A DNA stretch of 64,000 nucleotides from CAVVVS01 sp963751355 (GCA_963751355.1 CAVVVS010000071.1:1-64000), one strand, 5' to 3'. Shown: positions 54,706 through 63,987, counted from the stretch's first letter. Program-made: numbers and translations. The notes: a model not told the origin generated them from the sequence alone.

Positions 54706-57700
54706 TCAAACACTCCCGTCATAATTTAAAATAGGGCTGAGCCATTTCTCGGTCTCGGTCAGACTCATACCCTTACGTTTATGGTAATCCAGCACTTGAT
54801 CTTTACCAATCTTGCCGACATTAAAATACTTTGCATTCGGATGTGCAAAGTACAAACCGCTTACGGAAGCCGCTGGATACATCGCTAAGCTTTCGGTTAA
54901 TTTTATCGAAGTGTTTTCTTCTGCCTTTAAAAGATCAAATATTATCCATTTCTCTGTATGATCCGGCTGGGCAGGATAGCCGGGTGCGGGACGTATACCT
55001 GAATATTTTTCTTTAACAAGATCTTTGTTTGCAAGGTTTTCTTCAGGCGAATATCCCCAATATTCTTTTCTAACTAATTCATGAAGATGCTCGGCAAAAG
55101 CTTCGGCTAAACGATCTGCAAGAGCTTTGGTCATTATGCTGCTGTAATCATCATGATCAGCTTCAAACTTTTTAATAAGGTTTTCTATCCCGATTCCGGC
55201 AGTAACGGCAAATGCCCCGATAAAATCATCAACTCCTGTTTCTTTAGGAGCTACAAAATCGGATAGCGCAAGATTAGGATTTCCATCCGATTTTTTTGTT
55301 TGAGAGCGAAGTGAGTGCAAAACTCTTTTTACACCTTTCCTGTTTTCATCGGCGTATATTTCAATATCGTCGCTGGTGGAATTTGCCGGAAATAAGCCGA
55401 TAACTCCGTTTGCAGTTAAAAGTTTTTCCCTTATTATTTTATCGAGGAGTTTGTTTGCGTCATCAAAAAGTTTTTTTGCTTCCTCGCCGAATTTTTCACT
55501 TTCAAATATTGCGGGGTATTTACCCTTCATTTCCCACGTTAAAAAGAAAGGCGTCCAATCAATGTACTCCCGTAATATCTTCAGTGAATAATTATTGAAA
55601 ACCGTTATACCTAACTTTGCGGGTTTTTTATTTTTTGTCTTCTCCCAATCGGTTTTTAGTTTGTTTCTCCGGGCTTCTTCTATTGAAATATAGTTTTTTG
55701 CTTCGTTCTTTTTAGCATGTGATTCACGGATTCTCTCATACTCCGATTTTAATCCGGATTCAAATTTATCCTTAACCTGCTTATCATCACTCAAGAGACT
55801 GCTTACAACGGGTACGCTGCGGGATGCATCGAGTACATGAACCGTTGTACCCGAATACCGGGGAGCAATTTTAACTGCGGTATGAATGCGCGATGTAGTC
55901 GCTCCGCCGATTAACAAAGGAATCTTCAATCCTCTGCGTTCCATTTCTTTTGCCACATGAACCATTTCATCAAGCGAAGGAGTAATCAGACCGCTTACAC
56001 CAATTACGTCCGCCTTCTCGTCTATGGCAGTTTGCAGTATCTTATCGGTAGAAACCATAACCCCGAGATCGACAACATTGTAATTATTGCATCCCAATAC
56101 CACACCGACTATATTTTTACCGATATCATGCACATCGCCTTTAACGGTAGCCATTAAAACTTTACCGGCTTCCCTGGTATCGTTCGATGCCCTCTTTTCT
56201 TCTTCGATATAAGGAATTAAATGAGCAACGGATTTTTTCATTACCCTTGCACTTTTAACAACCTGCGGTAGAAACATCTTTCCCGATCCGAACAAATCAC
56301 CGACTACATTCATCCCATCCATCAAAGGACCTTCAATAACATCCAGCGGTTTTGGATATTTTTGTCTTGCCTCTTCCGTGTCTTCAATAATATAATCGAC
56401 TATACCTTTTATCAATGAATGCTTCAGTCTTTCTTCTACCGGAGCATTACGCCACTCATCTTTTTTTATTTCCGCTTTATCTTTTTGTTTTATTGTTTCG
56501 GCAAAATCAACCAGTCTTTCGGTGGAATCTTCTCTCCTGTTGAATATAACATCTTCTACCAGTTCTAAGAGTTCTTTAGGAATTTCTTCATACACTTCAA
56601 GCTGCCCTGCATTCACAATTCCCATATCCATGCCGGCTTTAATAGCATGGTAGAGGAAAGCCGAATGCATGGCTTCGCGAACAACATTATTCCCGCGGAA
56701 AGAAAAGGAAAGATTACTTACACCGCCGCTCACTTTTGCCAGGGGAAGATTTTGTTTAATCCATTTTGTTGTTTCAATGTAATCGATAGCATAATTATTA
56801 TGCTCGGAGATCCCGGTTGCAACGGTTAATATATTCGGATCGAAAATAATATCCTGAGGCGGGAAGCCAACTTCTTCGGTTAATATTTTATATGCACGCT
56901 TACAAATTTCAATTCGTCTTTCCTGGGAATCACCCTGACCTTTTTCATCGAATGCCATCACAATTACGGCAGCCCCGTAGCTGAGAACTTTTCGTGCATG
57001 TTCCTTAAATACTTCTTCGCCTTCTTTTAAGCTTATTGAATTGACAATCGATTTTCCCTGAAGACATTTTAACCCGTTTTCTATAACAGTCCATTTCGAA
57101 GAATCAATCATAATTGGAAGTTTGGAAATGTCAGGTTCCGAAGCAATCAGATTCAGAAATTTTGCCATTGCTTCTTCGGAATCGAGCAGCCCTTCGTCCA
57201 TATTCACATCAATGATTTGTGCCCCGCCTTCAACCTGGTCTCTTGCAACAGCTAATGCACCCTCGTAGTCACCGGACATAATCAATCTCTGGAATTTTTT
57301 CGAACCGGTTATGTTTGTCCTTTCACCGATATTAACAAAATTTGTTTCGGGGCGAATGATCAGAGGTTCAAGTCCGCTTAATCTTAAATAAGGTTCTACG
57401 GCAGGAATTTCTCTCGGTTTATATTTTTTTGCTACTTCACTAATTGCTTTAATGTGACCGGGAGTTGTACCGCAGCAGCCCCCTACAATATTAAAAAATC
57501 CGCTTTTGCCATAATCATCCAAAATAGATGACATGGTTTCGGCAGTTTGTTCGTACTCACCCATCTCGTTTGGAAGTCCTGCATTCGGATAAATACTCAC
57601 AAAACATGTTGCAACCCTGGAAAGTTCTTCTATAAAGGGACGCATCTGTTCGGCTCCGAGTGCACAATTCAATCCTACGCTTAAAAGATTTTTAGTGTGC

Positions 57701-57780
57701 GAAATTGAAATCCAAAAGGCTTCTGTTGTTTGACCGGAAAGAGTTCTTCCGCTTTGATCGACAATTGTACCCGAAATCAT
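54706..57780 (-). CDS. metH: Methionine synthase, cobalamin-dependent, C-terminal part (frameshifted)
   Basis: The 1024-residue main part of MetH, which moves a methyl group from methyltetrahydrofolate through cobalamin to homocysteine. It begins inside the homocysteine domain (MISGTIVDQSGRTLSGQ); zinc-binding cysteines appear in GLNCALGAEQM and GGCCGTTPGH. The pterin domain (about 145-420, with FVNIGERTNITGSKKF) and the B12 cap follow. Next is the B12-binding domain with the base-off motif DVHDIGKNIV and GVSGLITPSLDEM, and the AdoMet-activation domain ends with RPAPGYPAQPDHTEKW. Codons readable in frame upstream of the first ATG (N-L-E-I-P-I) show that the ATG is internal: it is the continuation of the 205-residue piece at 57791-58408. 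Confidence 0.92.
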   Translation of the reverse strand: MISGTIVDQSGRTLSGQTTEAFWISISHTKNLLSVGLNCALGAEQMRPFIEELSRVATCFVSIYPNAGLPNEMGEYEQTAETMSSILDDYGKSGFFNIVGGCCGTTPGHIKAISEVAKKYKPREIPAVEPYLRLSGLEPLIIRPETNFVNIGERTNITGSKKFQRLIMSGDYEGALAVARDQVEGGAQIIDVNMDEGLLDSEEAMAKFLNLIASEPDISKLPIMIDSSKWTVIENGLKCLQGKSIVNSISLKEGEEVFKEHARKVLSYGAAVIVMAFDEKGQGDSQERRIEICKRAYKILTEEVGFPPQDIIFDPNILTVATGISEHNNYAIDYIETTKWIKQNLPLAKVSGGVSNLSFSFRGNNVVREAMHSAFLYHAIKAGMDMGIVNAGQLEVYEEIPKELLELVEDVIFNRREDSTERLVDFAETIKQKDKAEIKKDEWRNAPVEERLKHSLIKGIVDYIIEDTEEARQKYPKPLDVIEGPLMDGMNVVGDLFGSGKMFLPQVVKSARVMKKSVAHLIPYIEEEKRASNDTREAGKVLMATVKGDVHDIGKNIVGVVLGCNNYNVVDLGVMVSTDKILQTAIDEKADVIGVSGLITPSLDEMVHVAKEMERRGLKIPLLIGGATTSRIHTAVKIAPRYSGTTVHVLDASRSVPVVSSLLSDDKQVKDKFESGLKSEYERIRESHAKKNEAKNYISIEEARRNKLKTDWEKTKNKKPAKLGITVFNNYSLKILREYIDWTPFFLTWEMKGKYPAIFESEKFGEEAKKLFDDANKLLDKIIREKLLTANGVIGLFPANSTSDDIEIYADENRKGVKRVLHSLRSQTKKSDGNPNLALSDFVAPKETGVDDFIGAFAVTAGIGIENLIKKFEADHDDYSSIMTKALADRLAEAFAEHLHELVRKEYWGYSPEENLANKDLVKEKYSGIRPAPGYPAQPDHTEKWIIFDLLKAEENTSIKLTESLAMYPAASVSGLYFAHPNAKYFNVGKIGKDQVLDYHKRKGMSLTETEKWLSPILNYDGSV

Positions 57781-57790
57781 TATGGGAATT

Positions 57791-58408
57791 TCAAGGTTGT
57801 TTCTTACTGCAGTATTCCTGAACAGCGTAAATTGCAGCTTTACAGTTTAATGTGTCGAACACAGTTTCGATTAATAGAATATCGGCACCGCCTTCGATTA
57901 GTGCTTTTGCTTGTTCTCCGTATGCTTCAACTAGCTGGTCGAATGTAATAGCCCTGTAACCAGGATCATTAACATCGGGAGAAAGAGTAGCTGTTTTATT
58001 TGTCGGTCCCAAAGCGCCGGCAACAAAACGGGGTTTGCTTGGATCCTTTTGGCTATATTCTTCTGCGGCTTCTTTAGCAATTTTTGCAGCGGCAAAGTTT
58101 ATATCATAAGCAAGATGTCCGGTTTTATAATCTGCCTGTGCAATAGCCGTACCGCTGAAAGTGTTAGTTTCAATTAAATCGGCTCCGGCTTCCAAATATG
58201 CTTTATGAATTTCTTTTATTATTTCCGGTCGTGTTAAACTTAAAAGATCGTTATTACCCATAAGGTCGTGCGGATGATCTTTAAACTTTTCACCTCGAAA
58301 ATCTTCCTCGGTCAACCGGTATCGCTGGATCATTGTACCCATCGCACCGTCGAGTACGAGTATTCTTTCTTTCAGAATATCCCTTAATTGTTCTAATTTT
58401 GATGTCAT
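57791..58408 (-). CDS. metH: Methionine synthase, N-terminal part (frameshifted)
   Basis: The first 205 residues of MetH, covering the start of the homocysteine-binding TIM barrel: LVLDGAMGTMIQRY, ETNTFSGTAIAQADY and AGALGPTNKTATLSPD. It stops with TGA after KKQP where homologues continue; removing one base in the AAGAAAC tract restores KNNLEIPIMISGT, joining it to the larger piece. Together the two make about 1230 residues, the normal MetH length. The upstream gap (58409-58844) shows no cobalamin or SAM riboswitch that I can recognise. Confidence 0.92.
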   Translation of the reverse strand: MTSKLEQLRDILKERILVLDGAMGTMIQRYRLTEEDFRGEKFKDHPHDLMGNNDLLSLTRPEIIKEIHKAYLEAGADLIETNTFSGTAIAQADYKTGHLAYDINFAAAKIAKEAAEEYSQKDPSKPRFVAGALGPTNKTATLSPDVNDPGYRAITFDQLVEAYGEQAKALIEGGADILLIETVFDTLNCKAAIYAVQEYCSKKQP

Positions 58409-58844
58409 CTTTTAATTCTTATTCATTAATAAATTATCTTGTTATCTCTAACCAGTTTGCCTACCAAGATTGTTGCAAAACAAATAAACTGGGTTGTAAC
58501 GGACCATTCCGTGACAAGAAACTTAACAAATAATTTAGTCACGGTTTAGTTCTTGACTACCCAGTAAGTTTAATTGATATTATCATTTATAACTGTCATC
58601 CCGAACTAGATTCGGAATCTAAGCCTTACAAAATCGGCGAAAAATGAGATGCTGAATCAACCTTGCCTGCTGAAAGCGGATTCATCATGACAAACCATAA
58701 TTTTGCAAAAGACTGCTTTAACGGAGTTAAAATAACATTTAATAGTAAAATTCACTATTCAAAAATAACAAAAACCTAAATCATTATTGTAGTTAGTTTG
58801 TGAAACTAATCATAATGAATAAATTTAACTTCATTTATCAAACT
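58409..58844. other. Intergenic region upstream of metH
   Basis: About 435 bases. It contains a short palindrome, ACGGA/TCCGT around 58498, and the dispersed repeat at 58595-58691. I searched by eye for a B12-box-like core and a SAM-riboswitch-like kink-turn and found neither. Confidence 0.45.
58595..58691. repeat. Dispersed GTCAT...ATGAC palindromic repeat
   Basis: Bounded by GTCAT (58595-58599) and ATGAC (58687-58691). It starts GTCATCCCGAACTAGATTCG and carries GATGCTGAATCAA inside. Both blocks are shared with the copy at 59757-59827, showing that they belong to one family. Confidence 0.6.
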
Positions 58845-59696
58845 CTATTCAGCGCGATAAACTATCGAAATCATCCAATCGTTATAATCAGGATAGGCGT
58901 TTTTAATCCAATAAATAACCCGCTGTTTAAATGTTGTTTCTATTAGTGAATTTTGTCCGGGCCAAAGTTCAAAGTTAATTCTTAAATAAGACCAGCTGCC
59001 GTTTACTGCTTCTTTAATCCCCAGGCTACGCGGTTTTTTAACTATTATTGATCTATACTGATTATAAATCCCTTCTGCAATTGCTTCAACTGCTTTTTCT
59101 ATTTGTTCTGCATTTGAATTTTTGGGAAGCTGAACATCGACAAAAACCGGCGAGTAACCGCTTTTAAATTGCCCGATAACGCCTATGCTTCTATTGGGAA
59201 TTAATATTTTTTGTCCTTGTAAATTTCTTAGAGTTGTAAATCTTAAACCGATACTTTCAACACGCCCGACTTGTCCGGAAAGTTCGACCATTTCATCATT
59301 ATTTAATGCATCTGTAAAAATGAGAGTAAGTCCCATTACAACATCCTGAACAAATCCTTGTGAACCGAAAGCAATTGCCAGTCCGATAATTGAAGCGCTT
59401 GCAAGATAAGTTCCAAGCGAAACATTAAATTGCTTCAAAATAAATCCGATTGCCAGAAAGTAGATAATAAAAGTTATTCCGCTTACAAAAATTGTTGTCA
59501 GCGATGCAATTTTAGGATAACGTTTAATAAGATTAACTTCACCCGAAACTCCTTTTACAGTGCCGGTTGATAAAATACTTCTAACCAATTTTCTAATTCC
59601 CTTTATCACAAAATGCGCAATAACTGCAATCAGAATTATGGTTATAATTCTAAATAAAACCGGTAGGGAAGTATAGTAATTGATAATATTCATCAA
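58845..59696 (-). CDS. MscS-type mechanosensitive channel
   Basis: A 283-residue small-conductance mechanosensitive channel. Three N-terminal hydrophobic segments (about 15-35, 62-85, 90-115) end in the pore helix GSQGFVQDVVMGLTLIFTDA. They are followed by the beta domain with GQVGRVESIGLRFTTLRNLQGQ, continuing into IPNRSIG, and the alpha/beta C-terminal domain. It opens under membrane tension to let solutes escape during hypo-osmotic shock. The length and pattern are of the simple E. coli MscS type without extra domains. A conserved-type FxxxP-less C terminus ends YRAE. It is monocistronic and faces the hldD gene. Confidence 0.9.
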   Translation of the reverse strand: MMNIINYYTSLPVLFRIITIILIAVIAHFVIKGIRKLVRSILSTGTVKGVSGEVNLIKRYPKIASLTTIFVSGITFIIYFLAIGFILKQFNVSLGTYLASASIIGLAIAFGSQGFVQDVVMGLTLIFTDALNNDEMVELSGQVGRVESIGLRFTTLRNLQGQKILIPNRSIGVIGQFKSGYSPVFVDVQLPKNSNAEQIEKAVEAIAEGIYNQYRSIIVKKPRSLGIKEAVNGSWSYLRINFELWPGQNSLIETTFKQRVIYWIKNAYPDYNDWMISIVYRAE

Positions 59697-59756
59697 CTAA
59701 ATTTTGTTTAGTGAAATTATTAAAAAATAGCTTTACTAAATGCTAATTAACTTTTT

Positions 59757-59827
59757 GTCATTCCCAACTTGATTCGGGGTCTCTATTTTTGAGCTATTTA
59801 TAGATGCTGAATCAAGTTCAACATGAC
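59757..59827. repeat. Dispersed GTCAT...ATGAC hairpin, best-preserved copy
   Basis: A 71-bp palindrome: ends GTCAT and ATGAC, plus a perfect 10-bp inner stem AACTTGATTC (59766-59775) with GAATCAAGTT (59809-59818). It lies between the divergent MscS and hldD genes. Confidence 0.65.
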
Positions 59828-59956
59828 GGTTGAGTAAATTCAGCAAGTAATAAATAGTTTCTTAAGCAAAGCTTTTCTGTTACTTTGTAAAGAAGAATAA
59901 ATATAATTAAATTAGCATCTATTAAAAAGTTATCAAACAAGTACGAAAGAAGTAAT

Positions 59957-60688
59957 ATGATAGTTGTGACGGGCGGTGCAGGTTTTATAGGCAGCGCAAT
60001 TGTTTGGAGATTGAATGAGATGGGAAGAGACAATGTAATAATTGTAGATGAACTCGGAAACGAAGAAAAATGGAAAAATCTGGTTGGATTGAAGTTTAGC
60101 GATTTTATTAATAAACAAGAGTTTATAAAAAAAGTTGTTGATAGATCTCTTGACATAGGCATCAGCGCAATAATTCATATGGGTGCTAACTCATCAACAA
60201 CCGAAAAAGACGCCGACCATCTTTTAAGCAATAATTACGAATACACAAAACATCTCGCCGAGTATTGTTTGTCCCGAGATTTAAGATTTATTTATGCTTC
60301 TTCCGCAGCAACTTACGGTGACGGTTCGCTTGGTTTTGTTGACGATGAAAGCATTTGCAGTTCGCTGAGACCACTGAATATGTATGGTTATTCAAAAAGT
60401 CTTTTTGACAACTGGGCAATAAAACATAATGCAATAAACAAAATTGCCGGAATTAAATATTTTAATGTTTACGGACCTAATGAATATCATAAGGGCGATA
60501 TGAGAAGCGTCGTTCATAAAGCATTCGAACAGATAAATGCTTCAGGTAAAGTGAAGCTCTTCAAGTCAGGGAATCCGAAGTATAGAGACGGCGAGCAAAA
60601 ACGGGATTTTATTTATGTTAAAGATGCCATTGATATGACTCTATTTTTCCTTGATAATAAAGATAAAAACGGACATGTTATAACGTAG
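59957..60688 (+). CDS. hldD: ADP-glyceromanno-heptose 6-epimerase, N-terminal part (frameshifted)
   Basis: An extended SDR that converts ADP-D-glycero-D-manno-heptose to the L-glycero form for lipopolysaccharide inner core. The NADP site is TGGAGFIGSAIVWRLN; the family signature HMGANSSTTEKD, the catalytic YGYSK (YxxxK) and YFNVYGPNEYHKGDMRSVV identify HldD/RfaD rather than a general epimerase. The frame ends at TAG after NGHVIT, where homologues continue CYNVGSGKARTWND; this is readable in the next frame from about 60676. One base is missing near 60668-60676. Confidence 0.9.
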   Translation: MIVVTGGAGFIGSAIVWRLNEMGRDNVIIVDELGNEEKWKNLVGLKFSDFINKQEFIKKVVDRSLDIGISAIIHMGANSSTTEKDADHLLSNNYEYTKHLAEYCLSRDLRFIYASSAATYGDGSLGFVDDESICSSLRPLNMYGYSKSLFDNWAIKHNAINKIAGIKYFNVYGPNEYHKGDMRSVVHKAFEQINASGKVKLFKSGNPKYRDGEQKRDFIYVKDAIDMTLFFLDNKDKNGHVIT

Positions 60689-60933
60689 GTTCCGGGAAAG
60701 CACGAACCTGGAATGATTTGGTTACTGCAATTTTTAATGCTCTTGGTAAGCCGGTTAATATTGAATATATCGATTTGCCGGAACATCTTGCCGCAAAATA
60801 TCAATATTTTACGGAAGCTAAGCTGGACAGGATAAAAAAAGCCGGTTTCGCTAATTCCATAAGTTCGTTGGAAGAAGGCGTAACCGACTATGTTAAAAAT
60901 TATCTATTAGGTGAAAAATACCTGGGATATTAA
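60676..60933 (+). CDS. hldD: ADP-glyceromanno-heptose 6-epimerase, C-terminal part (frameshifted)
   Basis: The last 85 residues of HldD in the shifted frame: YNVGSGKARTWNDLVTAIF, then IEYIDLPEHLAAKYQYFTEA, KLDRIKKAGF and a terminal VTDYVKNYLL. No start codon of its own is expected: the TTG at 60718 is an internal leucine codon. With the upstream part the protein has the normal length of about 325 residues. Confidence 0.88.
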   Translation, partial: CYNVGSGKARTWNDLVTAIFNALGKPVNIEYIDLPEHLAAKYQYFTEAKLDRIKKAGFANSISSLEEGVTDYVKNYLLGEKYLGY

Positions 60934-60945
60934 TAGAACTTCTGC

Positions 60946-61281
60946 TTAAAAAAGTTCATCATCGTCATCATCGTCGTCGTCGAACGGATCGTCATCTTCA
61001 TCAAAGTCAAAATCTTCCTCATAAAAATCTTCCTCTTCCGAAGGTTCCGGCTCCTCTTCAAAATTATCTTCCTCTTCCTCTTCTTCGTCATTCATATCAT
61101 CTTCTTCAAGATCGTCATCATCAAAACCATCATCGTCGTCATTCTTGCCCTTGGGGCTCATTTTGATTCCCAAAGTATCGGAATTTTCATTTCCGTTATC
61201 CCGTGTGAATTCGAGCTCATTAAAAATATCCAAAAGCTCTTCTGCACTATTTTCATCAAACACATTTTCTTTTCCAGTCAT
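60946..61281 (-). CDS. Highly acidic low-complexity protein
   Basis: A 111-residue protein with a modest N-terminal domain (about residues 1-48, EELLDIFNELEF helix) followed by a tail of almost only aspartate and glutamate (about 50-111). An AGGAGA upstream of the ATG supports it as a real gene. The layout recalls acidic-tail proteins such as the RNA polymerase delta subunit or chaperone-type DNA mimics, but the folded part is too short to place. It converges with hldD, stop to stop 12 bases apart. Function unknown. Confidence 0.65.
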   Translation of the reverse strand: MTGKENVFDENSAEELLDIFNELEFTRDNGNENSDTLGIKMSPKGKNDDDDGFDDDDLEEDDMNDEEEEEEDNFEEEPEPSEEEDFYEEDFDFDEDDDPFDDDDDDDDELF

Positions 61282-61825
61282 TATTATAGGTCTCCTGATA
61301 TTATGTAATTTATTTCTGATTTTATTTAGACTGTTAAATAAAAAATTTGTGCGCGAACAAAAAAGATGTTGTGGAATTACTCACCTTAATCTTCTCAGTA
61401 AATATTTCTAAAATTTTATTAAAGAGCAAAGTAAATTTATAATTAATTTTATAATTAGGTTCTTAACTTAAATATTTCTAGAAATAAATAATTGACATGC
61501 AGAACGTATGATTATTTTCATGCGAACAAGCATACTTCCCTGAGGTGGAATTGAACTAAAAATTATTAATTCCGTTTAATTTTCCACCTGAGATTTGCAG
61601 CACAGACATACAACATGTACCAAGATATAAAATTAATAAATTCAATTACCCGGTTTTTGATAAGGAGAATTATTAATTTTTACTTAAATTTGTTCACTTA
61701 AATAAGTTTTATGACCCCTTCAAGAAAAAATCTGTAGTAGATAATTTTCTTTACAAGAGCTAATAAAAATTAAATTAGTATTCTCTCAGTGTCAATACAA
61801 TTGTTAATAAATTTGAAAAATTAAT
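61282..61825. other. Intergenic region with inverted repeat
   Basis: About 540 AT-rich bases without a gene. At 61543-61550 and 61582-61589, AGGTGGAA and TTCCACCT form an 8-bp inverted repeat with a 31-base loop, and a smaller one (GTATG/CATAC) precedes it at 61506-61535. These could be a structured RNA or a repeat; there is no T-run and I cannot assign a role. Confidence 0.4.
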
Positions 61826-62290
61826 ATGAAACTTGCTACACTTTGCTATGTGATTGACAATACCAAAGAAAGAACATTAATGCTCCACAGGGTAAAAAAG
61901 GAAAATGATTACCATGAGGGAAAATGGAATGGACTGGGCGGAAAATTCGAACCGGGTGAAAGTCCGGAAGAATGTGCCATCCGCGAAGTTAAAGAAGAAT
62001 CCGGTTTGACCATGATCAACCCTAAAATGCATGGCTTTATTACGTTTCCGCTGTTCGACGGTGTTGATGATTGGTATGTTTTTATATTTACCTCTGATAA
62101 GTTTGAAGGGAAAATGATAGATTCCCGGGAAGGAATACTGGAATGGATCCCGAACAAGGAAGTTACTGCACTAAATTTATGGGACGGGGATAAAATTTTT
62201 CTGGAATGGCTGTACAAAGATAATTTTTTTAGCGCGAAGTTTGTTTATGAAAACGGAAAATATAAAGAACATTTTGTCAGTTTTTATTAA
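61826..62290 (+). CDS. Nudix hydrolase (8-oxo-dGTP diphosphatase-like)
   Basis: A 154-residue Nudix enzyme. The Nudix box is complete: GGKFEPGESPEECAIREV then KEESGL, giving Gx5Ex7REUxEExGU. The N-terminal CYVIDNTKERTLMLHRVKK and WNGLGG match the MTH1/MutT-like group that hydrolyses 8-oxo-dGTP and related damaged nucleotides. The tail EWIPNKEVTALNLWDGDKIFL is also typical of this group. Exact substrate is inference. No clear Shine-Dalgarno site. It converges with the quinone oxidoreductase gene. Confidence 0.88.
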   Translation: MKLATLCYVIDNTKERTLMLHRVKKENDYHEGKWNGLGGKFEPGESPEECAIREVKEESGLTMINPKMHGFITFPLFDGVDDWYVFIFTSDKFEGKMIDSREGILEWIPNKEVTALNLWDGDKIFLEWLYKDNFFSAKFVYENGKYKEHFVSFY

Positions 62291-62326
62291 TACAAAATAA
62301 TCAGTTTACCGGGGTTGGATATAATA

Positions 62327-63307
62327 TTAATTAATAGTTAATATTAGCTTGCCTGTATTTTTATTCTCTTCCATATACTTATGCGCTTCGCCGGCTTTAT
62401 TCCATTCAAAAATAGAATCGATTACAGGTTTTAGTTTTCCATCTTTAAACCTTTCCAATGCAAAACTGCTGAATTCGTTTGTCAGTTTAATCTGATAGTC
62501 TAAAGTTCTTGAACGCAATGTTGAACCTATAATTGACAGACGTTTAACTAAAATTTTTCGCATGTCAAATTCATCAACATTACCGCCGCCGAGAGTTGCT
62601 AAAACAATTAATCTTCCGTCAACATTTAATGAATCTAAATTTTGTTTGAAATAAGGACCGGCAATAAAATCAACAATAACATCTGCTCCTTTACCGTTTG
62701 TATATTCTAAAATCTTTTCATTGAATTTTTCATTTTTGTAATCTATTGCTTTTTCCACGCCCAAATTGATGCATGCTTTATGTTTGGATTGTGAAGCAGT
62801 AACAAAAATTCTTGCTCCTATTTCTTTTGCTATTTGAATTGCCGCGGTTCCAACACCGCTGGCACCGGCGTGAATTAAAACAGATTCAAAGTTTTTTAAT
62901 TTCCCGTACCATATTAATGCTTGATAAGCTGTTAGAAATACTTCGGGAATTGCGACAGCTTCCTGAAACGATAAATTATCCGGAACCGGCATTGCCATCA
63001 GTTCGTTAATTACGGCGTACTCGGCATAACCTCCCCCGGGAATAAGTCCGAAAACTTTATCACCTTTTTTCCATTTTGTTACTGATTCCCCAATCTCATC
63101 AACAACTCCGGCAATTTCGAGACCCAGAATTGGGCTTGCTCCTATTGGCGGCGGATATTTTCCTTTTCTTTGAAGTGTGTCGGCTCTGTTTATGCCAGCC
63201 GCGTGTACTTTTACAAGTATTTCGTTTTTTCCCGGAACAGGTTTGTCTGTTTCGCCTAATTTTAATACTTCGGGATCACCGGGCTGCTCAAATATTATGC
63301 TTTTCAT
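62327..63307 (-). CDS. NAD(P)H-quinone oxidoreductase, zinc-free MDR (PIG3-like)
   Basis: A 326-residue medium-chain dehydrogenase without zinc ligands. HAAGINRADTLQRKGKYPPP near residue 35 is the signature of the quinone oxidoreductase/PIG3 group, and the NADPH fold begins HAGASGVGTAAIQIAKEIG near 145. It reduces quinones or other electrophiles one or two electrons at a time using NADPH. The length is normal and no break is seen. Monocistronic. Confidence 0.9.
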   Translation of the reverse strand: MKSIIFEQPGDPEVLKLGETDKPVPGKNEILVKVHAAGINRADTLQRKGKYPPPIGASPILGLEIAGVVDEIGESVTKWKKGDKVFGLIPGGGYAEYAVINELMAMPVPDNLSFQEAVAIPEVFLTAYQALIWYGKLKNFESVLIHAGASGVGTAAIQIAKEIGARIFVTASQSKHKACINLGVEKAIDYKNEKFNEKILEYTNGKGADVIVDFIAGPYFKQNLDSLNVDGRLIVLATLGGGNVDEFDMRKILVKRLSIIGSTLRSRTLDYQIKLTNEFSSFALERFKDGKLKPVIDSIFEWNKAGEAHKYMEENKNTGKLILTIN

Positions 63308-63549
63308 TGTTTCTACTCCGATTAATAGTAGTGTGATTTTCTTAACACCGTATCTTTCAACTTAAAATATAATTAAGTATCTTCTTAAAAAGCTTTATTT
63401 TAACTCATATCCAAAACTATAATAAGCAATTTCTTAAATCAAGTATCAACGGCGGCCAATACTAATAAGAAATTTTTTATAAGTCGTTTTCTATAATATA
63501 TTCTTATTTCAGTAGAGATAAATTTAATTCATTAAACTAAAGAGGCTCT

Positions 63550-63972
63550 ATGAAAGAACCCGTTAAAATGACGATAATTCTTCCTCATATTCCCGATATT
63601 GAAGTTGTTGCAATAAAAGGGATGGAACATCTCGCCTCCCATCTCGGCATATCCGATGAGGAAAAAATTGGTGAAGCAAGAATCCTGGTTACCGAAGCAA
63701 TAATTAATGCTTTTGAACATGCAGGAGATCCTAATCCCGACGAAGTTAGAATAGAATTCACCATAACAAAAGAAAAATTAGTAATTTTTGTAGAAGATCA
63801 TGGTAAAGGATTTGAACCGGAAAAGGTTTCGGATCCGAATATCTTAACCAAAATCGATTCTCCTAACAAACGCGGTTGGGGGTTAAAATTAATGAAGTCC
63901 ATGTCGGATGACTTTCTTATAGAATCCGGATCGACAGGGACAAAAATAACGATGATAAAAAACTTAGTTTAA
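63550..63972 (+). CDS. RsbW-type anti-sigma factor serine kinase
   Basis: A 140-residue GHKL ATPase of the HATPase_c_2/RsbW group. The N-box is ILVTEAIINAFEHAG, the G1 box EDHGKGFEP and the G2 region KRGWGLKLMKSMSDD; the last is close to the typical GLGLxLI. Such kinases phosphorylate an STAS anti-sigma-factor antagonist and release or capture a sigma factor (partner switching). AAAGAGG before the ATG supports the start. The next gene begins 15 bases after its stop with its own AAAGGAGA. Confidence 0.85.
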   Translation: MKEPVKMTIILPHIPDIEVVAIKGMEHLASHLGISDEEKIGEARILVTEAIINAFEHAGDPNPDEVRIEFTITKEKLVIFVEDHGKGFEPEKVSDPNILTKIDSPNKRGWGLKLMKSMSDDFLIESGSTGTKITMIKNLV

Positions 63973-63987
63973 TCAAAGGAGAATTAA

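Noticed and set aside
58409..58600. Possible cobalamin or SAM riboswitch before metH
   Set aside because: No B12-box-like core and no SAM-type conserved elements were seen; only a short ACGGA/TCCGT palindrome.
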